64,000 nucleotides of DNA from Pterobdella sp. o SKG-2022. Its lineage: Eukaryota; Annelida; Clitellata; Hirudinida; Piscicolidae. A model generated the notes under the pieces. It had not been told where the DNA came from. It was given only the letters and a program-made list of their open reading frames with translations, and did not search any database. The position numbers and the translations under genes were made by a program. The stretch covers positions 8,937,698 to 9,001,697 of the forward strand of contig OZ038325.1 of the NCBI GenBank assembly GCA_964035795.1, read 5' to 3'. Shown here one piece after another: positions 16,158-29,595 of this stretch; position 1 is the first letter of the stretch; each line of letters opens with the position of its first letter.

Positions 16158-18868
16158 ATGAGATTAGTGGTTATATCTTATGGCTTCTGGTTGTTGTTCG
16201 TGGTTTCATTGTGCTACCAAAACTTGGAAAAGACTCTTGGCCAATACGAGAGGAGAGTTAGAGAATTTAGTAATGTTACAAAACTTTTGCCTATTGAAAA
16301 TCTCAATTATTATATAACGTTATCACATTTATTTTCATCCAAAAACCTTTTATTCTTCTCTTATAGCCCACAAAACCAAATTTTTGTCCATTAAAACCCC
16401 TTTCAAATTCTCTTATAGCTCTAGCATCTCACAAACAGTTTGCAGCAGTGACTAACAACGGCACCCAGATGTGCGCCTCAGACGCAGTATATTCAGACCA
16501 AATTACTATGAGATCAAGGCTGGAGTGCAGTCGCCATTGCAGGTACTCGGATGCGTGTGAGGGGTTCACCTACGTGAGAAACGTTTGCAAGCTTATTTCG
16601 AAATTCACATCGAATTTCAGTCGTCAGCCTTCTTGCGTGACTTACCAAGTATGTGAGATTGCAGTTTAAAGGGATGTTTTTTTAGTAATTATAAGTTGTG
16701 TTTCAATGTTCACGTTATTAAAATCGTAAGAGTTTAGTTTGACCATTGAGTATATGAAGAATTACTTTGAAATATGAATCTTTATACTTTCAGAGTTTTT
16801 GTCCATCAAAAGTAGAAGGTAAGTTACACGCGATATTTTTTTTCAAAGACATCGTATGTTTTTTTCATATATATACCAATATAGCCAAAAAAAAACAAAC
16901 TGTCCACACATATAACCCTAGTTACTACATAAACATAGTTGAACTTATGTTAAAGCTGAACTATCGAAAAATATTGCGCAATTTTTCAATGAAAATTTTT
17001 TTTTGAATTTTATCTTAAGTTGAAGTTATTGTCCATCATCATTATAAATCCTAAATTTTCTAATAAAAGCTGAATGAAAATGAATTTCAGAACAGTATAA
17101 AACTTCAAAAAACCGTGCAATAATACAACAAAAAAGCTAATTTTTTTATATATTTCTGAGTAATTCCTCTCACGCAGGCGTCGAACCTCTATCAACGTGT
17201 GCATTACCATTCACCTGGAACAACAAGCTATACCACTCATGTGGTGGCCTCACAGACCACTGCCTCTTGCAGTGTGTTGATTGGATGTGGCTGATTAACG
17301 TCTGCCAGAAACCTAACGGTTGGTGGCTTTGTTTTGTGATTGTTCTTTTTTTTCGTTTTTTTTTTGTTATTCTTTGTTGTTTTTGAATAATCACTTGGTT
17401 ATTTTTGTGAGACTTTTGTTCTTAAAAATTTATAAACCTGGTTTTTTTAAACATATACAAACAAACTTAACAGACGTTGTAACAGAAATGTCCACTCTTC
17501 TCAATCTCACATTTGCCATTTTCCCCCTCTTAACTGTCAACAACTGGATTGTCATCCAATCCAGACCACTTGCTCAAGATAATTTCAGAAAAAATATGGC
17601 AGAGTATGAGGCTGGCTTTTTGAACGATGGTTCGTTATTTGATGTTCAAACACTCATTAACTTTTAAGAACTGTAAACAAAAAAAAAGTATTTTTCAATT
17701 TTTTCGTGAGTCTAACTTACATTATCAAGTGATGAAAACTGAAGTTAGAAATGTCAAAAGCTTCGTGATTCTGATTTATAAATACTTTGTGCTATGAATG
17801 ATAGGGAGTATTGAAAGAACAAAGTCATAGAAGTTCAACTGCGGTCGACATGATGATGATGATGACTGTGTTTGTTTACCTAACTATACAGACAAAAAAT
17901 TTTGACATCTGGAAGTTATGGGTGGAGAGGAATTATTTAACAGTAAAAATACTCCCATATAATTTTGAGATATATAAAAACAGACAGGTCATACTGGGTG
18001 GGGCTGAGTGTCCTTCATCAAATCACAAGTCTTGAAACATATCGTCTAAGGTAACAAAAATTTAAACTTTCAAAAAATTTTTCTATGTGATTGAATATTT
18101 TAATAGAATCAAAATTAAATAAAATGCAAAATTAAATAAAATAAACAATTTAATAGAAAAAACAATTTAATACAAGGAGTGTTTCATTAAAAATACTTCA
18201 ATCCAATACAACAACCACACGGCAGAGTGGAGCTACAATCTTTGACTGGAAAGTGGTACTCAGCCGAGTACACTCACTTCAGTGTTGGAAACAAATCCAC
18301 CAGATACATGCTAGACCTAGGGGATTACTACGGTGATGCAGGAGACGCTTTCCGTAGGTTTTATCCAGAGAAGACTCTTTACACCCTTGTTGGGGCTGGT
18401 TTTTATACCCAAGATGAAAAGAAAGATAACTGTGGCTTCTTGCTTGATCTTGGAGGTGGGTGGAGTGGGAGAAGAGTGGGCGGGATAGGATAGAAGTGGG
18501 TGGAGTGGGAGAAGAGTGGGCGGGATAGGATAGAAGTGGGTGGAGTGGGAGAGGAGTGGGTGGGGTGGGAGAGAAGTGGCTGGAGAGTTTCAGGCTATGC
18601 TGGAGGTTGAAAATAGTTTTAAATGAATGGGGTTTCATAATGGAAGATTTATATATTGTAATTTTTCCTAAACTGTTAGACCATATTAGAAATTAAAAAT
18701 TAAGATCAAACTTAATTCATACAACTATGCTCTTCATATAATACTCCAGGGTTTTGGATGAACGCTTGCTCGGGCTGCCACCTCAACTACTACCCAATCA
18801 AATGGTACAGATTTTCTGATAACAGCTATCTGGCTCAAACCAGTAGAATGATGATAAAAGCGGTTTGA
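16158..18868 (+). CDS. Secreted PAN/FN2-like/fibrinogen-domain protein
   Basis: Eight exons join in frame: 16158-16269, 16419-16648, 16794-16818, 17178-17318, 17474-17629, 17984-18050, 18226-18455 and 18750-18868. The product is 359 residues. It starts with a hydrophobic signal peptide (about residues 1-20). A cysteine-rich PAN/apple-like module follows (about 40-114, core RSRLECSRHC). A FN2-like segment comes next (about 125-170, CALPFTW then LYHSCGG). A fibrinogen C-terminal domain completes it, marked by NNWIVIQSR, YWVGLSVLHQITS, FSVGNKSTRYML and DNC then GGFWMNACSGC. Fibrinogen-related proteins are secreted and often bind sugars or act in innate immunity; the role here is inferred only. 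The usual first cysteine of the fibrinogen domain is not obvious. Exon 3 is only 25 bases, a feature shared with the lectin gene at 44499-46036. Confidence 0.82.
18456..18585. repeat. 40-bp minisatellite at a splice donor
   Basis: Two identical 40-base units starting GTGGGTGGAGTGGGAG are followed by degenerate copies. The array starts exactly at the donor site of exon 7 of the fibrinogen-domain gene, so each unit repeats a donor-like AGTGGGTGG. Confidence 0.85.
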
Positions 18869-20094
18869 AACCCCTTCTTCTGTGTCTCTGACTTCTATCA
18901 TTTTATGTTATTATCCTCCGTGTTTTTAACTACTATCTCACCTAAAGGTTTTAATTCATTCTTACACTTTTCAATTCTTTCAACTGTCCAATTTTTCGGG
19001 GCTGGTTATCCATACTTTTTCTCATCGACTAATTTTTATTTTTTTTGATAATTTCTTATTTAATAATCTTTTTTGAACATCTTTTTTAAAAATTATTTGA
19101 AAAATCTTTCTTTATCATTTCTTTCCATGAATGCAAACCTCTTAGAACTTTGATGGCCATGAAACAAACAAGAAACCCATTTCATATTTTTTCACAATAG
19201 ATTCCGTCTTTATATTAAATTTGCACATGTTGTGACCAAGTGTGTTATCTTACAAAGTTACCAAAAATATAGTTACCTCGAGCACTTTTGGATGGAAATT
19301 TACATTAGAGCACTTTGAAATGAATCTGTTTGAAACCTTCATTCATTCCATAAAATGGATAACTTGTGATGTTGTAGGTTTAAAAAATGAGTCGTTTGGT
19401 TTTATATTATTTTTTATATTTTTATGAAATATGTACTGGTACTTCTGCTATTACTTCTACTACTACTACTACTACTGCTACTACTGCTACTACTACTGCT
19501 ACTACTACTGCTACTGCTATTACTTGTGCTAAAATTTTTCATCTAAAAGTTTGGACTTTTTTTAAATAAATATATTTCAAACAAACATTTTTAATTTCTT
19601 TGGCAAAATTTCAAAACTTCAAAAGTTTCATTGATAGAAAATATATAAAAAAATATCTGGTTAAAAAAGTAAAAAATATTTTTAAGAATCAAAAAATAAG
19701 AAGATTCAAAACTTTAGTTAAAAGTGAAACACCGGTGCTGACATCTTATTAAAAGATGGTTCAAGTTGAAATATTTTTAAATGGTTTGGAAAGATAGATA
19801 AATAGGCAAAAAGCTGTCTTTGTGAACATCTTCAAACTTGTGAAAATTGAAATAATATCAAGTGTGGTTGAAATGGCTACGATTGAAACAAAAGCTTTTG
19901 CCTCAAATTTGTTCAAATAATCATGAAAAAAAGGTATAACCCCGCATATCCAACACCTGGTGGTTTCGAAAGCAAACCTCAAAAAATAGTTGAATTAGCG
20001 TGAGAAGTTGTTCAAAATTTTTTATAAGTATACTATAATGTCTCTAGAAAAATAAATTTCAACCGAAACCCTATTCTCCCTAGCGACCGTCTTG
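18869..20094. other. Convergent intergenic region
   Basis: This region separates the fibrinogen-domain gene (+) from the DEG/ENaC gene (-), so it holds both 3' ends. A CTA/GCT triplet repeat lies at about 19447-19525. No coding exon was recognised. Confidence 0.6.
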
Positions 20095-22914
20095 TTAATT
20101 AACACTCGGAATTACTTTTTTTTCTTTCTTCTTCCGCTTCGACATACGACACTTGACAACCAAATAACTGCCAAGCAATGATATCATTTCTGTAAGTTCA
20201 ACCACAGTGAGTAAAGTGGCGCCAAGCACCAGACTCATAGAGCCTCCAATGTCGGACATAAGGGCAGAAAAGGAATAAGCTGGTATTATAGACATTTTTG
20301 TGTAAAACATAGATTTCACGTATAAAGTTACGTATATGAAGTTTTCCACAAAGTAGTCATAAGACAAGTCAAAACCAAATTGGGGCAAAACATACTTCAA
20401 GTAATGCTTAGAGAATTTTGAGCTGGTGATGGTAGGGTTGTAAATTAGTTGGTTGCATAGCAATGGGCAGTATTTGTCTTCTTCTTTTATCGACATGTTC
20501 AGATAGTGGTCGTTTAAGGTTTTAAGCGCGCAAAATTTTTCGGTGTAGAAGTCACACTCTGGCTCGTTCCCTGGGTTCAGAGAGACTTACTAAGCAAGCC
20601 AATAAAAACAAAACTATAAAAATATGAGTTGCACTATATACTTTATTTATATGCTATCTATATGATACTATTATCAATAATTTTATTTTATATATACAAA
20701 ACTTCAAAGAATAATAATAATAGTAAATTGGTTCATAATAGTATCAGTAACTACCATAGACTTTTCACTAATAGTTCTGATATCTGCATAATAACAAGTG
20801 ATACCAGGCATGTAGAAGAGTCGACAACCACACTCCTTCAAAATCTGCTGCTTCTCATGCTCCATCTCACACTTTACTGTGTTGTAATCCCCATGTTGCA
20901 CGCACTCTCCGTAGGGCTGCTCTAGTCTGGTGATCTTTTGAGTAATTAACTTTGAAGTGGTTTTATAGGCATTTTTTGGGACGGTCTTTATTTTAATTTA
21001 ATGAAAATTTTAGGGTTATCAACTTCAATAAAATTTATTTTTTCTTTGTCATATATTTAAATTATTAAACTTTTTTGTGTTTCAATTTTTTATATCTATT
21101 TCACAGAACCACGCTACCAACGTACGTTCAGAATGTTGTAGGAAATCTCATAAAAGCGGCCTATAGACAACTTGAGGCCAAATTCCGCCATTTGTGCTGG
21201 CTCGTTGGGGTCATGTAGGTACAACTGTGGTCGGTAATGAAAGTAGTTTTAGCTTTGTATGTTTAAAATGAATTTGAATAATATAATTCTAGAATTTGTT
21301 CTTTATGTTTGTTAAAGAAATCATTATATAATAGCTCTTCTCCGTTTTGTATTCTATAAGCTCCAATAATTAAAAAAACCATAAGAAATAAAAAACCATA
21401 ATAAACGATTTACACTGAATCCATCTGCACCACTGTTTTGAAGGAAGTTATCAGAGGTGTTGGAGTAGACCATGAAGCTTACTCCCGTCGTTGTACCTGG
21501 TCTTGTGACTTTCCAACCAGCTTCTTCTGCGGTTTGGTCCATTTTGGAGCTTTCAAGTTATATTTAACCAGAAAATGACTAGAGTTATTTTGAGGCTTCT
21601 GCGTTATATTTAGTGTTTGTGGTTATTAAAATCATTGATGGACTATATCAACACGAATCTAACATATTTCTATAAAAAGAATTTTATCTAAACCTAAGAT
21701 GCATTCTCTAATAAACATTACTCTATTGAACCTAGAAGAATGGCCCTATGACCCTCACTCTATTAAGCCTAACTCTATAAGCATTATTTTATTAAACATT
21801 ATTATAAAAACAACTCTAAGCGTTGGCATTAAAATAATACTCCAGAGAGCATGAAACATACGCGGATCAATTGTAATACAGCGGCCGACGTTAGTGAGTG
21901 ACGTGTTTATTGCTCTTCTGGGGCAAACTCCATAACTAGATAAACACTGTAAAAAAATACTTAAATAAATTGGCGTTTTTAGTACCACTTGTGTAAATTA
22001 TTATTGTGGGAACAGTGAGGTGTTGTGCTTTAAAAATGACTGAAAGTCTTTAGTGTTAAAATGAGAGGTGGTGAGAATTATAATTCTTTTAAGTAGAAAT
22101 ACATATTAATTAAGCTTTCTTGAATATAAATATTTTAAAGTTTTTTGAAAAGTGAATACAAAATAGTAGAAAATTTGAAATACAAACTAGCTAATGAAGT
22201 ACAATAGCCTGAATCTCAAAGTAAAGACAAAAAACACGAAGTATTTATTAGATGATATTTAATAAACACTTCGTGTTTTTTGTCTTTACTTTTACAAACT
22301 AGCTAAACCATCACTAAGCAAAGCACTCACAAAGTACAGCTCTTCCAGCCCAGGAAACAAAACACTTCTGGCATTTGTGAGTTCTTGCTGGGTGTAGTTG
22401 GGCCGCTTGCCAACGATTTTTTTTGGAGGCTCTTCTAATATGTAGTAAGGTGACATGAACTGTTTGAAGTAATCTGTCAAGCCTGGATCAAAGGGGTTCA
22501 GTATTATACACTTCAAAAAAACTTTTACCACTCCTTAATAATTTTGAATTATATAAAACCTATTAAAAATTGTCTACCTAGCGCTTCAGCACCAGATTTT
22601 TTGATATAATTGGCATTACACAGTGTGATTTTAGGGTAAGGCAAGCTTTTAGCCGCTATGAAGTCAAGTTCCGTAGCAACAGGATATGAGTAGTAATGGA
22701 TCAATCTTTCCACGATGAAGTATATGGCACATAAAAAGCCTATTGTCACCAAAACTATCCATAGAAGTCTTGATTTTCTGCTCCTTCTTGTATCTAAACA
22801 GTTTTTTAAGCCGACTATGGAAAGATCTTTTGCCTTTTCGAATAACTTCGCTTCTGCCGCTATCTCTTTTCGGCTCCATTGTTTTGGTTTTTTATTGATC
22901 TCAATTTCATCCAT
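20095..22914 (-). CDS. ASIC-like DEG/ENaC sodium channel subunit
   Basis: This is a two-transmembrane cation channel subunit of the DEG/ENaC superfamily, closest by eye to acid-sensing channels. Seven exons on the minus strand join in frame: 22578-22914, 22331-22533, 21862-21946, 21414-21526, 21126-21224, 20805-20934 and 20095-20570. The product is 480 residues. TM1 is about residues 50-68, followed by the family signature SLPYPKITLCN. The cysteine-rich ectodomain includes LEQPYGEC and KECGCRLFYMPGNEPEC. SDIGGSMSLVLG begins the pore region with TM2 (about 421-447). Two signature sites differ from the consensus: the N-terminal His-Gly is Val34-Gly35, and the Gly-Ala-Ser selectivity filter is Gly439-Ala440-Thr441. 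The cytoplasmic tail is short and Lys/Arg-rich. The splice site between exons 3 and 4 is the least secure. Confidence 0.9.
22195..22292. repeat. Short hairpin insertion, copy 2, with 14-bp flanking repeats
   Basis: The 14-mer TACAAACTAGCTAA occurs at 22181-22194 and 22293-22306. The 98 bases between contain a perfect 25-base inverted repeat (22218-22242 against 22268-22292) and share about 55 bases with the insertion at 4735-4824. It sits in intron 2 of the DEG/ENaC gene. Confidence 0.75.
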
Positions 22915-24447
22915 TTTTAAATTTATTTTGAAAACTCTTACAAGAAAACTTTAATTCAATAAAAGAATATTTATAAACTAATATGATTGAAAGAAAGTCA
23001 TTTTCCGCAGAGCTGCGTATTTTACAATTGACGACAGAAGCAGACTTGTTTTGAGACAATACATATCACAGTGTCCATTAAGCCACCATTACTTTTTATG
23101 TGTATTGATTGGACACATTCAAAACCTATCGGTAAAAATAAGTTCGGTAATTATAAAACGATCATGTTAAAAGCTAGTTTTTTTGCAGTTGATAAAAATG
23201 TTGATTTTATGTTCTATTATTCAACAAAGCTATCAACAGAAGCTAGTTTATACTATTACATAAACTTCATTTTAAACACAGCCATTTTAAATTTTTCTGC
23301 TAGCAAACATTTCAATGGTACAGACGAAAGAATTTAAAATGGGTTAACTTTGAAAAACTTATAACTGAAAAAACTAGGTTAAATCTTGAAGCTTTTGTTC
23401 TTATTTACATATATATATTTATATATACTTTGCCAAACTATTATTGTTTTTGAGTGTAGGCATTGTGAGAGAGTGAAACACGGCAAAAGATATCCATTGA
23501 AGCTAACGCTTCATTATCTTGTATGTCTTGTTCACAATAGTCTTCCAATTTCAGATGTCTGGGTATTGTCTGTATAACGTCTTCAGCGCCTCTTTTGCTT
23601 ACGTACAATAACCAAATGTAGTAGAAGTTGGATGGAAGTTTGAGAAACATTATTGTTTCTTATTTCTGTGCTTGATGGAAGTTGATTTTTTGTTAAAATA
23701 GCGTTTGAAAAAATATTTTGAGAATAATATGTTGTTTAAAAATAATTATGACAGCTTCTGAAGAGATTTTTGAATAAAAATATATACCATTTGTGCGACT
23801 TTTTTTTCCAAAATAACTAATGATCTTGATTAATATTAGAAACAACAAAATAAATACTGAATGTTCGTATTAAGCACGCTTTTTCACCAACACCCTCATC
23901 CTTAAACAATCCGTTTATAGAGTATTTGTTAGAGAATTTTAAAAAAATAGAATAAGTTGCTTGCTATCTTGAACAAACACATTCCTCGACGTTTATCATC
24001 ATCCAACCAAATACATTTGAGTGTAAGAAATAATATTTTAAAAACTATTAACTGACTTTTGGGGGAGATATTACGTTTACTTTTGTATTGATTATAAATT
24101 TTTTAGCTTCACAAAATGTCAAGTTTAACGATGCGACTCTAATATGTTTTTCAATTAAAATAGTAGTCTAAAAAATAGAAAATAAACAGTAAAAAACAAT
24201 GGTTTGGCTTGTTTATCAATTTGTATATGTATTTTAATACCAGGGTTAACTAAAAAAATAAAACATAGTTAAAAAAAAATTTTTTTTAATTATAAGAAAT
24301 GTTTAATGATTGAGAAATATAGTTTAAATGAGATTTTATAACAATTAAGTTAACTTTTGTTGTTTTTGATTGAGATTTCTTTGTTGAGTGGGTAATTCGT
24401 ATCGCTCGCTATCTTTTAAAAGTTTATTAAACAAATAACATTTGATA
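22915..24447. other. Divergent intergenic region, DEG/ENaC to SSRP1
   Basis: The promoters of both flanking genes should lie here. One open reading frame on the minus strand is listed separately. Otherwise it is AT-rich with no conserved exon that I recognise. Confidence 0.55.
23463..23605 (-). other. Unassigned possible coding exon
   Basis: An open stretch on the minus strand has balanced composition (KRGAEDVIQTIPRHLKLED and onward to SHNAYTQKQ, then a stop) unlike the low-complexity spacer around it. An AG lies just before the first part. I recognise no family and no partner exons. It may be the last exon of an unknown gene, a decayed gene or chance. Confidence 0.22.
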
Positions 24448-27400
24448 ATGGCGGAATTTTTAGAGTTTACCGATATTTACCATCAATCTAGAGGAACAAT
24501 GGTTGGTATTTCCATTAACTAACCTCAAAACAAATTCACCAAAATCTAGAAAATACAAACACAATTCTGATTTTAAAAATTTATTTTATAACTAATTATA
24601 AATAAAAAATTTTGTTGTAGTACCCGGGAAGACTGAAGTTACAGACTTCCTGCATAACCTACAAAAACTTACACACCGGCAAACTAGATAAACACCAGGC
24701 GTCTGACATTCTTGAAGTTAATTGGATGAAGAGATCCAAAGGAGGATGCTTAAAAGTGAAAATAGTTTTAATTTTCCAAATATTCACTAAAAAGTATTTA
24801 TTATCTATAATATGAGGTTGTTAAAAAGTAAAAATATTCTCAACATTCACAAAATTCCTTTAGCTATATTTTATTTAAAAAATTGAAACAAAAATAATCA
24901 ATTTCAAGACTCATTCAACTTCATTCTTAGGTGACATTCATCAATGAAGACTCCACCAAGTATGATGGCTTCAAAGAATCAGTTCGTACATTATTTTGAT
25001 GATGATTACTATTATTATTATTACACTATCATATCATCTTTCAATAAAATTCTATCCCATTATAATCCAATAATTCTCATAATGCCCATTGTTATACAAC
25101 ACATCATCATCACATTGTCAGGATTTTGACTTGCTGAGTGAATACATGAAGAGAGCATACAATGTAACATTGAAGAAAAAGGACATGTCCTTAAAAGGGT
25201 GGAACTGGGGGGATGTCAAATTTAAAGGTTGGGTTCTTTTTAGGGTATATTAGTTGTTGTATGATCATTTGTATTGAAGAGTGCCTAGTGAAACCTATCA
25301 ATTGAGCAATTGAAACTCCAGTTAAGAGTGACCTAATGGTCAACTTTCTTAATAATACTATTAATTTAATATTTTTGGTTGATTTAAAAACTAACATCAT
25401 ATTTTTTTGGCATTTGTACCACCATAGTCCTAGGGTCAGACATCCCATCAACCACCATTATACACACAGGCAATATAATGGATTTTGTGATAGATAATCT
25501 GACAGCGGTTGAAGTGCCATTATCAGATGTGTCTAATGTGGTTCCCTCCAAGAATGAGGTCGGTGGGTGGAGTGTTGGCAGGATGTTTGTATGCTTAATG
25601 ATAGTAGTAGTGATAATGGGAGTTTTAAAAAAATAATAATAGTAACAATGATAATGTCAATTGAGTGCATGCATTGCGACATTATAAAGATTCAACTAGT
25701 ATGTATTTTCTCAATCTATTATTCATTCATCTTTTCTATATCACTCGATAGGTGGCGATAGAGTTCCACCCAAACGATGACGCACCCGTACAAGTGGTTG
25801 AGATGAGGTTGTACGTGCCCACGGATAACTCTGACGTTGACCCTGTCGCTGTATGTGTCTTTGTTTGCTTGTTTTTGATTGGTTGTTTTAAATATTTTTA
25901 CGTCTATATTACTTTATCGGCGCTATATAAATTAATGTAGTAACTATTACCTCTAGATCACCATAACATCGAATGCATCCACCCAACCACCACACTAACC
26001 CACCTCTTCTATATAAAACCTTCCCACCACCACACCGACTCACCCAACCACAGGAACTACACAAGAAAGTGATGGAGAGAGCAGATGTGGTGCAGGCCAT
26101 AGGGGATGCCATCACCACCTTCCATGAGGTGCAATGCCTCACTCCTAGGGGCAGATACAATATCAAGGTGGTTTGAATATGATGAAGTTAAGTGAGAGTA
26201 GGTCTTGGTTGATGTGTTTCTGATCATGTTGGTTGGTTTTATTTGGTGTGGGTCAGTGTTTAGCTATGAAAACTTTCAACGTAATAATCAATAGAATATT
26301 TTTTATAGAGTTTATCCAGCGAGAATGGCATATTTCCATCATTATATTCATTAATATCCATTCCACTCTACCAGCCATGCTCCCATAACAGGTGTACCCA
26401 ACATTCCTTCAACTGCATGGAAAGACATTCGACTATAAGATTCCATACACAACTATCCTCCGCCTCTTTCTCCTCCCACATCCCGACCATCGCCAGTACT
26501 TTTTCATGCTTTCTCTTGATCCACCAATCAAACAAGGACAAACTAGGTTGAGTTATTTTTAGAATGATTTGTATTTATGGGTTAATTTTTATGCTGTAAA
26601 GTAGATAAGTATGAAACTATGACCTGTATTTTGTACGTTGATATCCTATATGATGATTTTGATGATTAATTGTTTATTGATTGGTTATTTGATTAAATGG
26701 TTAAGTAATCTATTTTTTCATTCACACACACACACACACACACACAGGTACCACTATTTAGTGTTGCTGTTTAGTAAGGAAGTAGACCTGAATATGCAGT
26801 TGTCAATCAGTGAAGAAGATCTACAGAACAAGTATGCAGGCAAGCTCAAGAGCAACATGAATGGACCAGAACATGAGGTGGGTGGAGATGGGGGAGAGTG
26901 GGTGGTGAGGTGGTGAGGGTTGATTGTAGGTGGTTGGTTAGATTTTATGTCATTAATGGATTGTTGAATGGTTTTTTTGTTTGGTGATGTACTCCTCTGA
27001 TACATGATGATAATCATGATGCCTCACAGATGGTGAGTAGAGTGATGAAGGCCCTGGTGAACAAGAAGATCACAGTGCCTGGATCATTCCAAGGGTATTT
27101 AACATAATGATTTCCAGTAGTTGAATCTGATGAGTTTTTATCAACGAAATTTTAAAAATCATTTTCTTATAATTATGGTTTCACTAAATATTATTTCAAA
27201 TAATTTTTTATTATTTATTATTTTTATGATTGTCAATTTTTCTCACACTCCACCAGACACACCAAGAGCCATTCATTGGCTTGTTCATACAGGGCTGCCA
27301 CAGGCTACCTCTACCCGCTTGAAAGGGGCTTTGTATTTGTGCATAAACCTCCTTTGCATATCAGGTTGGTGAGAGGTTGGGTAGGTGATGGTGGCAAGGG

Positions 27401-29595
27401 TGGTCCAGTTGGTGGTGGTGAGGGGTGGGTGATGTGAAGGTTGTTAGTTTGGGGTTAGTGTTTAGAACATTATAGCTTAGCTTTAGCTGGTAAAGCTCAA
27501 AAATCTCAAACAACTCCCTCATCAGATGTGATGAGATCGGGTGCGTCAACTTTGCCAGGAGTGCAGGGTCTACTAGGTTACATGCCATTATCTTTCTGTA
27601 TCATTACAAGCACCATTTCTCATTATAATACTTTATTATTATTATTTACTGCTATTTTTTTTTGTTATTTCAATCATCATTGTTTAATTTTGTTATTATT
27701 ATTATTTTTTATTGTTGTTATATAAGTGATCATGGTGCCACAGGTACTTTGACTTTGACATCGAGACAACAGGGGGATCTGTGTACAACTTTGTTGGCAT
27801 TGAAAAGTCATTATAAATTATTATTATTTTTAATTTTATTTTTGTTATTTTTTATATTTTTATTCTTTTTTTTTCTTATTATTGTTATTATTGCCACAGA
27901 GACGAATATGGTCAGCTGTATGACTTTGTGAAGCAGAAGGGCCTTAGGGTAAAGAACATCGACAAGACGGTTGCTATATAATAATAATAAGAATAATGAT
28001 AGTAATAATTGAAACAAAAACAACAATATTAACAACGTCACCACCTCCAGGACGGCAAGACACTATCGTACGCCGAAGTATCGATGGAAGATTCGGATGA
28101 AGAGGACGATGACTACGATGATGATCAAGAACGCAAGAAGCACCGTAGTGACGATGAAGAAGAATCAGGTGTGCTTGTGTGTGCGTGTGTAAATGTGTGT
28201 GTGTTGGAAATCATTATCCTAACTTCCAGATGAAGACTTCAAGCCTGAAGGAAGCGGAAGTGAACCAGATGATGAGTATGCTGTTTTTTTTTTATTAAAA
28301 TATTATTTATGCTTTTTTCATTATTATTTTTAATGTTGCTACTATTTTTATTTTCTCAATTACTGATGAAGGTGATTATTTTTCTTACACAGATATGATA
28401 GCCAGCATGAGTCATCGTCTGAAGGTGGTGGTGACGATGATGATACCGAAAAGAAGCAAAAAAAACATAAAAAACACAAAAAAGAGAAGAAAGAAAAAAA
28501 GAAAGAAGGTGATGAGGAGGAAGAGGAAGAAGACGAAGATAGAGGTAAGAAGCGAAAGCATGATAGTGATGAAGAAGAAGAAGAAGAAGAAGAGGAGAAA
28601 GAGAAAGAAAAGGAGAAGAAAAAAATTAAAAAAGCAAAGAAGGAAGTGAAAGACACAAAAAAGGTTGCCATTTTTCTTATTATTATTATTATTATTATTA
28701 TTGTGTTTTTGCTACAGTATATAAAAGTTTAATTTTGCAACTAAGTGAAATTATTTCATATAATTAAATGAAAATGGAGCAGAAAAAGAAAGAGAAGGAC
28801 CCGAATAAACCCAAGAGACCTCAGTCTGCCTACTTCCTGTGGCTTGGAGAAAACAGGTTCGATACCATCATAAATGCTATTATTAGTCTTCTTTATCGTT
28901 ATTATTCTGGTTATTCTTGTTATGATTAATTTCGTTGTTATTAATATTATTGTTTTACTTATTTACACAGAGCAAAGTTGAAATCCGAGTTTCCAGGCAT
29001 CTCCATCACAGACCTGACAAAGAAAGCTGGAGAACGATGGAAGGAGGTTTCAGATAAATCGGTAGATGTCGCTTCTTAATTTTACTTTTTTCATGCTTTT
29101 TTCAGTTTAATTTATTACTTCTTCATCGACCTTTGTTATTTATATAATTGACCTTACACACAGAAATGGGAAAAGATGGCAGCGAAGGAGAAGGAGAAGT
29201 ATGAGGCAGCCATGGAGGAATACAACAGGGGTGTGACAGCTTCTGGGTGAGTATGGGGAGAGGGGAAGGACAATAATAAGTATAATAATAACAAAAATAA
29301 TATTAGTAACAATAATATTGTTATCATTATCATTGTTTTATGCTCGTTTCCATGCTAGCATTGAAATAAAAAGCATTGGTTAACCATTAATAATAATAAT
29401 AATGAGTTTTTTTGTTTGATTTATAATAATTATTACGTCTTTTTGAAAATTAAATATTTATTCATTTTTAACAATTCTAGTGAAAGCAAGAAAAAAGAAA
29501 GTAAAAAAGCTGAAGAAGATGGTTTTAAGAGCAAGGAGATTATTGAAGATGATGACGACGACGACGATGATGATAAAAACGATGACTCTGACTAA
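24448..29595 (+). CDS. SSRP1: FACT complex subunit SSRP1
   Basis: SSRP1 pairs with SPT16 to form FACT, the nuclear histone chaperone that handles H2A-H2B during transcription and replication. Twenty-one exons join in frame with consistent phases: 24448-24501, 24621-24755, 24931-24981, 25122-25227, 25434-25558, 25752-25850, 26054-26167, 26392-26546, 26748-26877, 27030-27094, 27257-27364, 27526-27576, 27744-27806, 27900-27969, 28051-28168, 28230-28275, 28393-28663, 28783-28856, 28971-29061, 29164-29246 and 29481-29595. The product is 707 residues (human 709). An N-terminal SPT16-binding region is followed by the tandem PH-like region ([13 protein letters not shown] motif seen as [28 protein letters not shown]). 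Then come a long acidic Glu/Asp stretch with Lys-rich islands, one HMG box (about 593-660, from [16 protein letters not shown]) and an acidic tail. All key domains appear intact. Confidence 0.97.

Noticed and set aside
28393..28663. Internal donor AGAG/GTAAGAAG in an SSRP1 exon near 28543
   Set aside because: The frame stays open past it with typical SSRP1 Lys/Glu-rich sequence and reaches a phase-matching donor at 28663. Alternative use is possible but unsupported.
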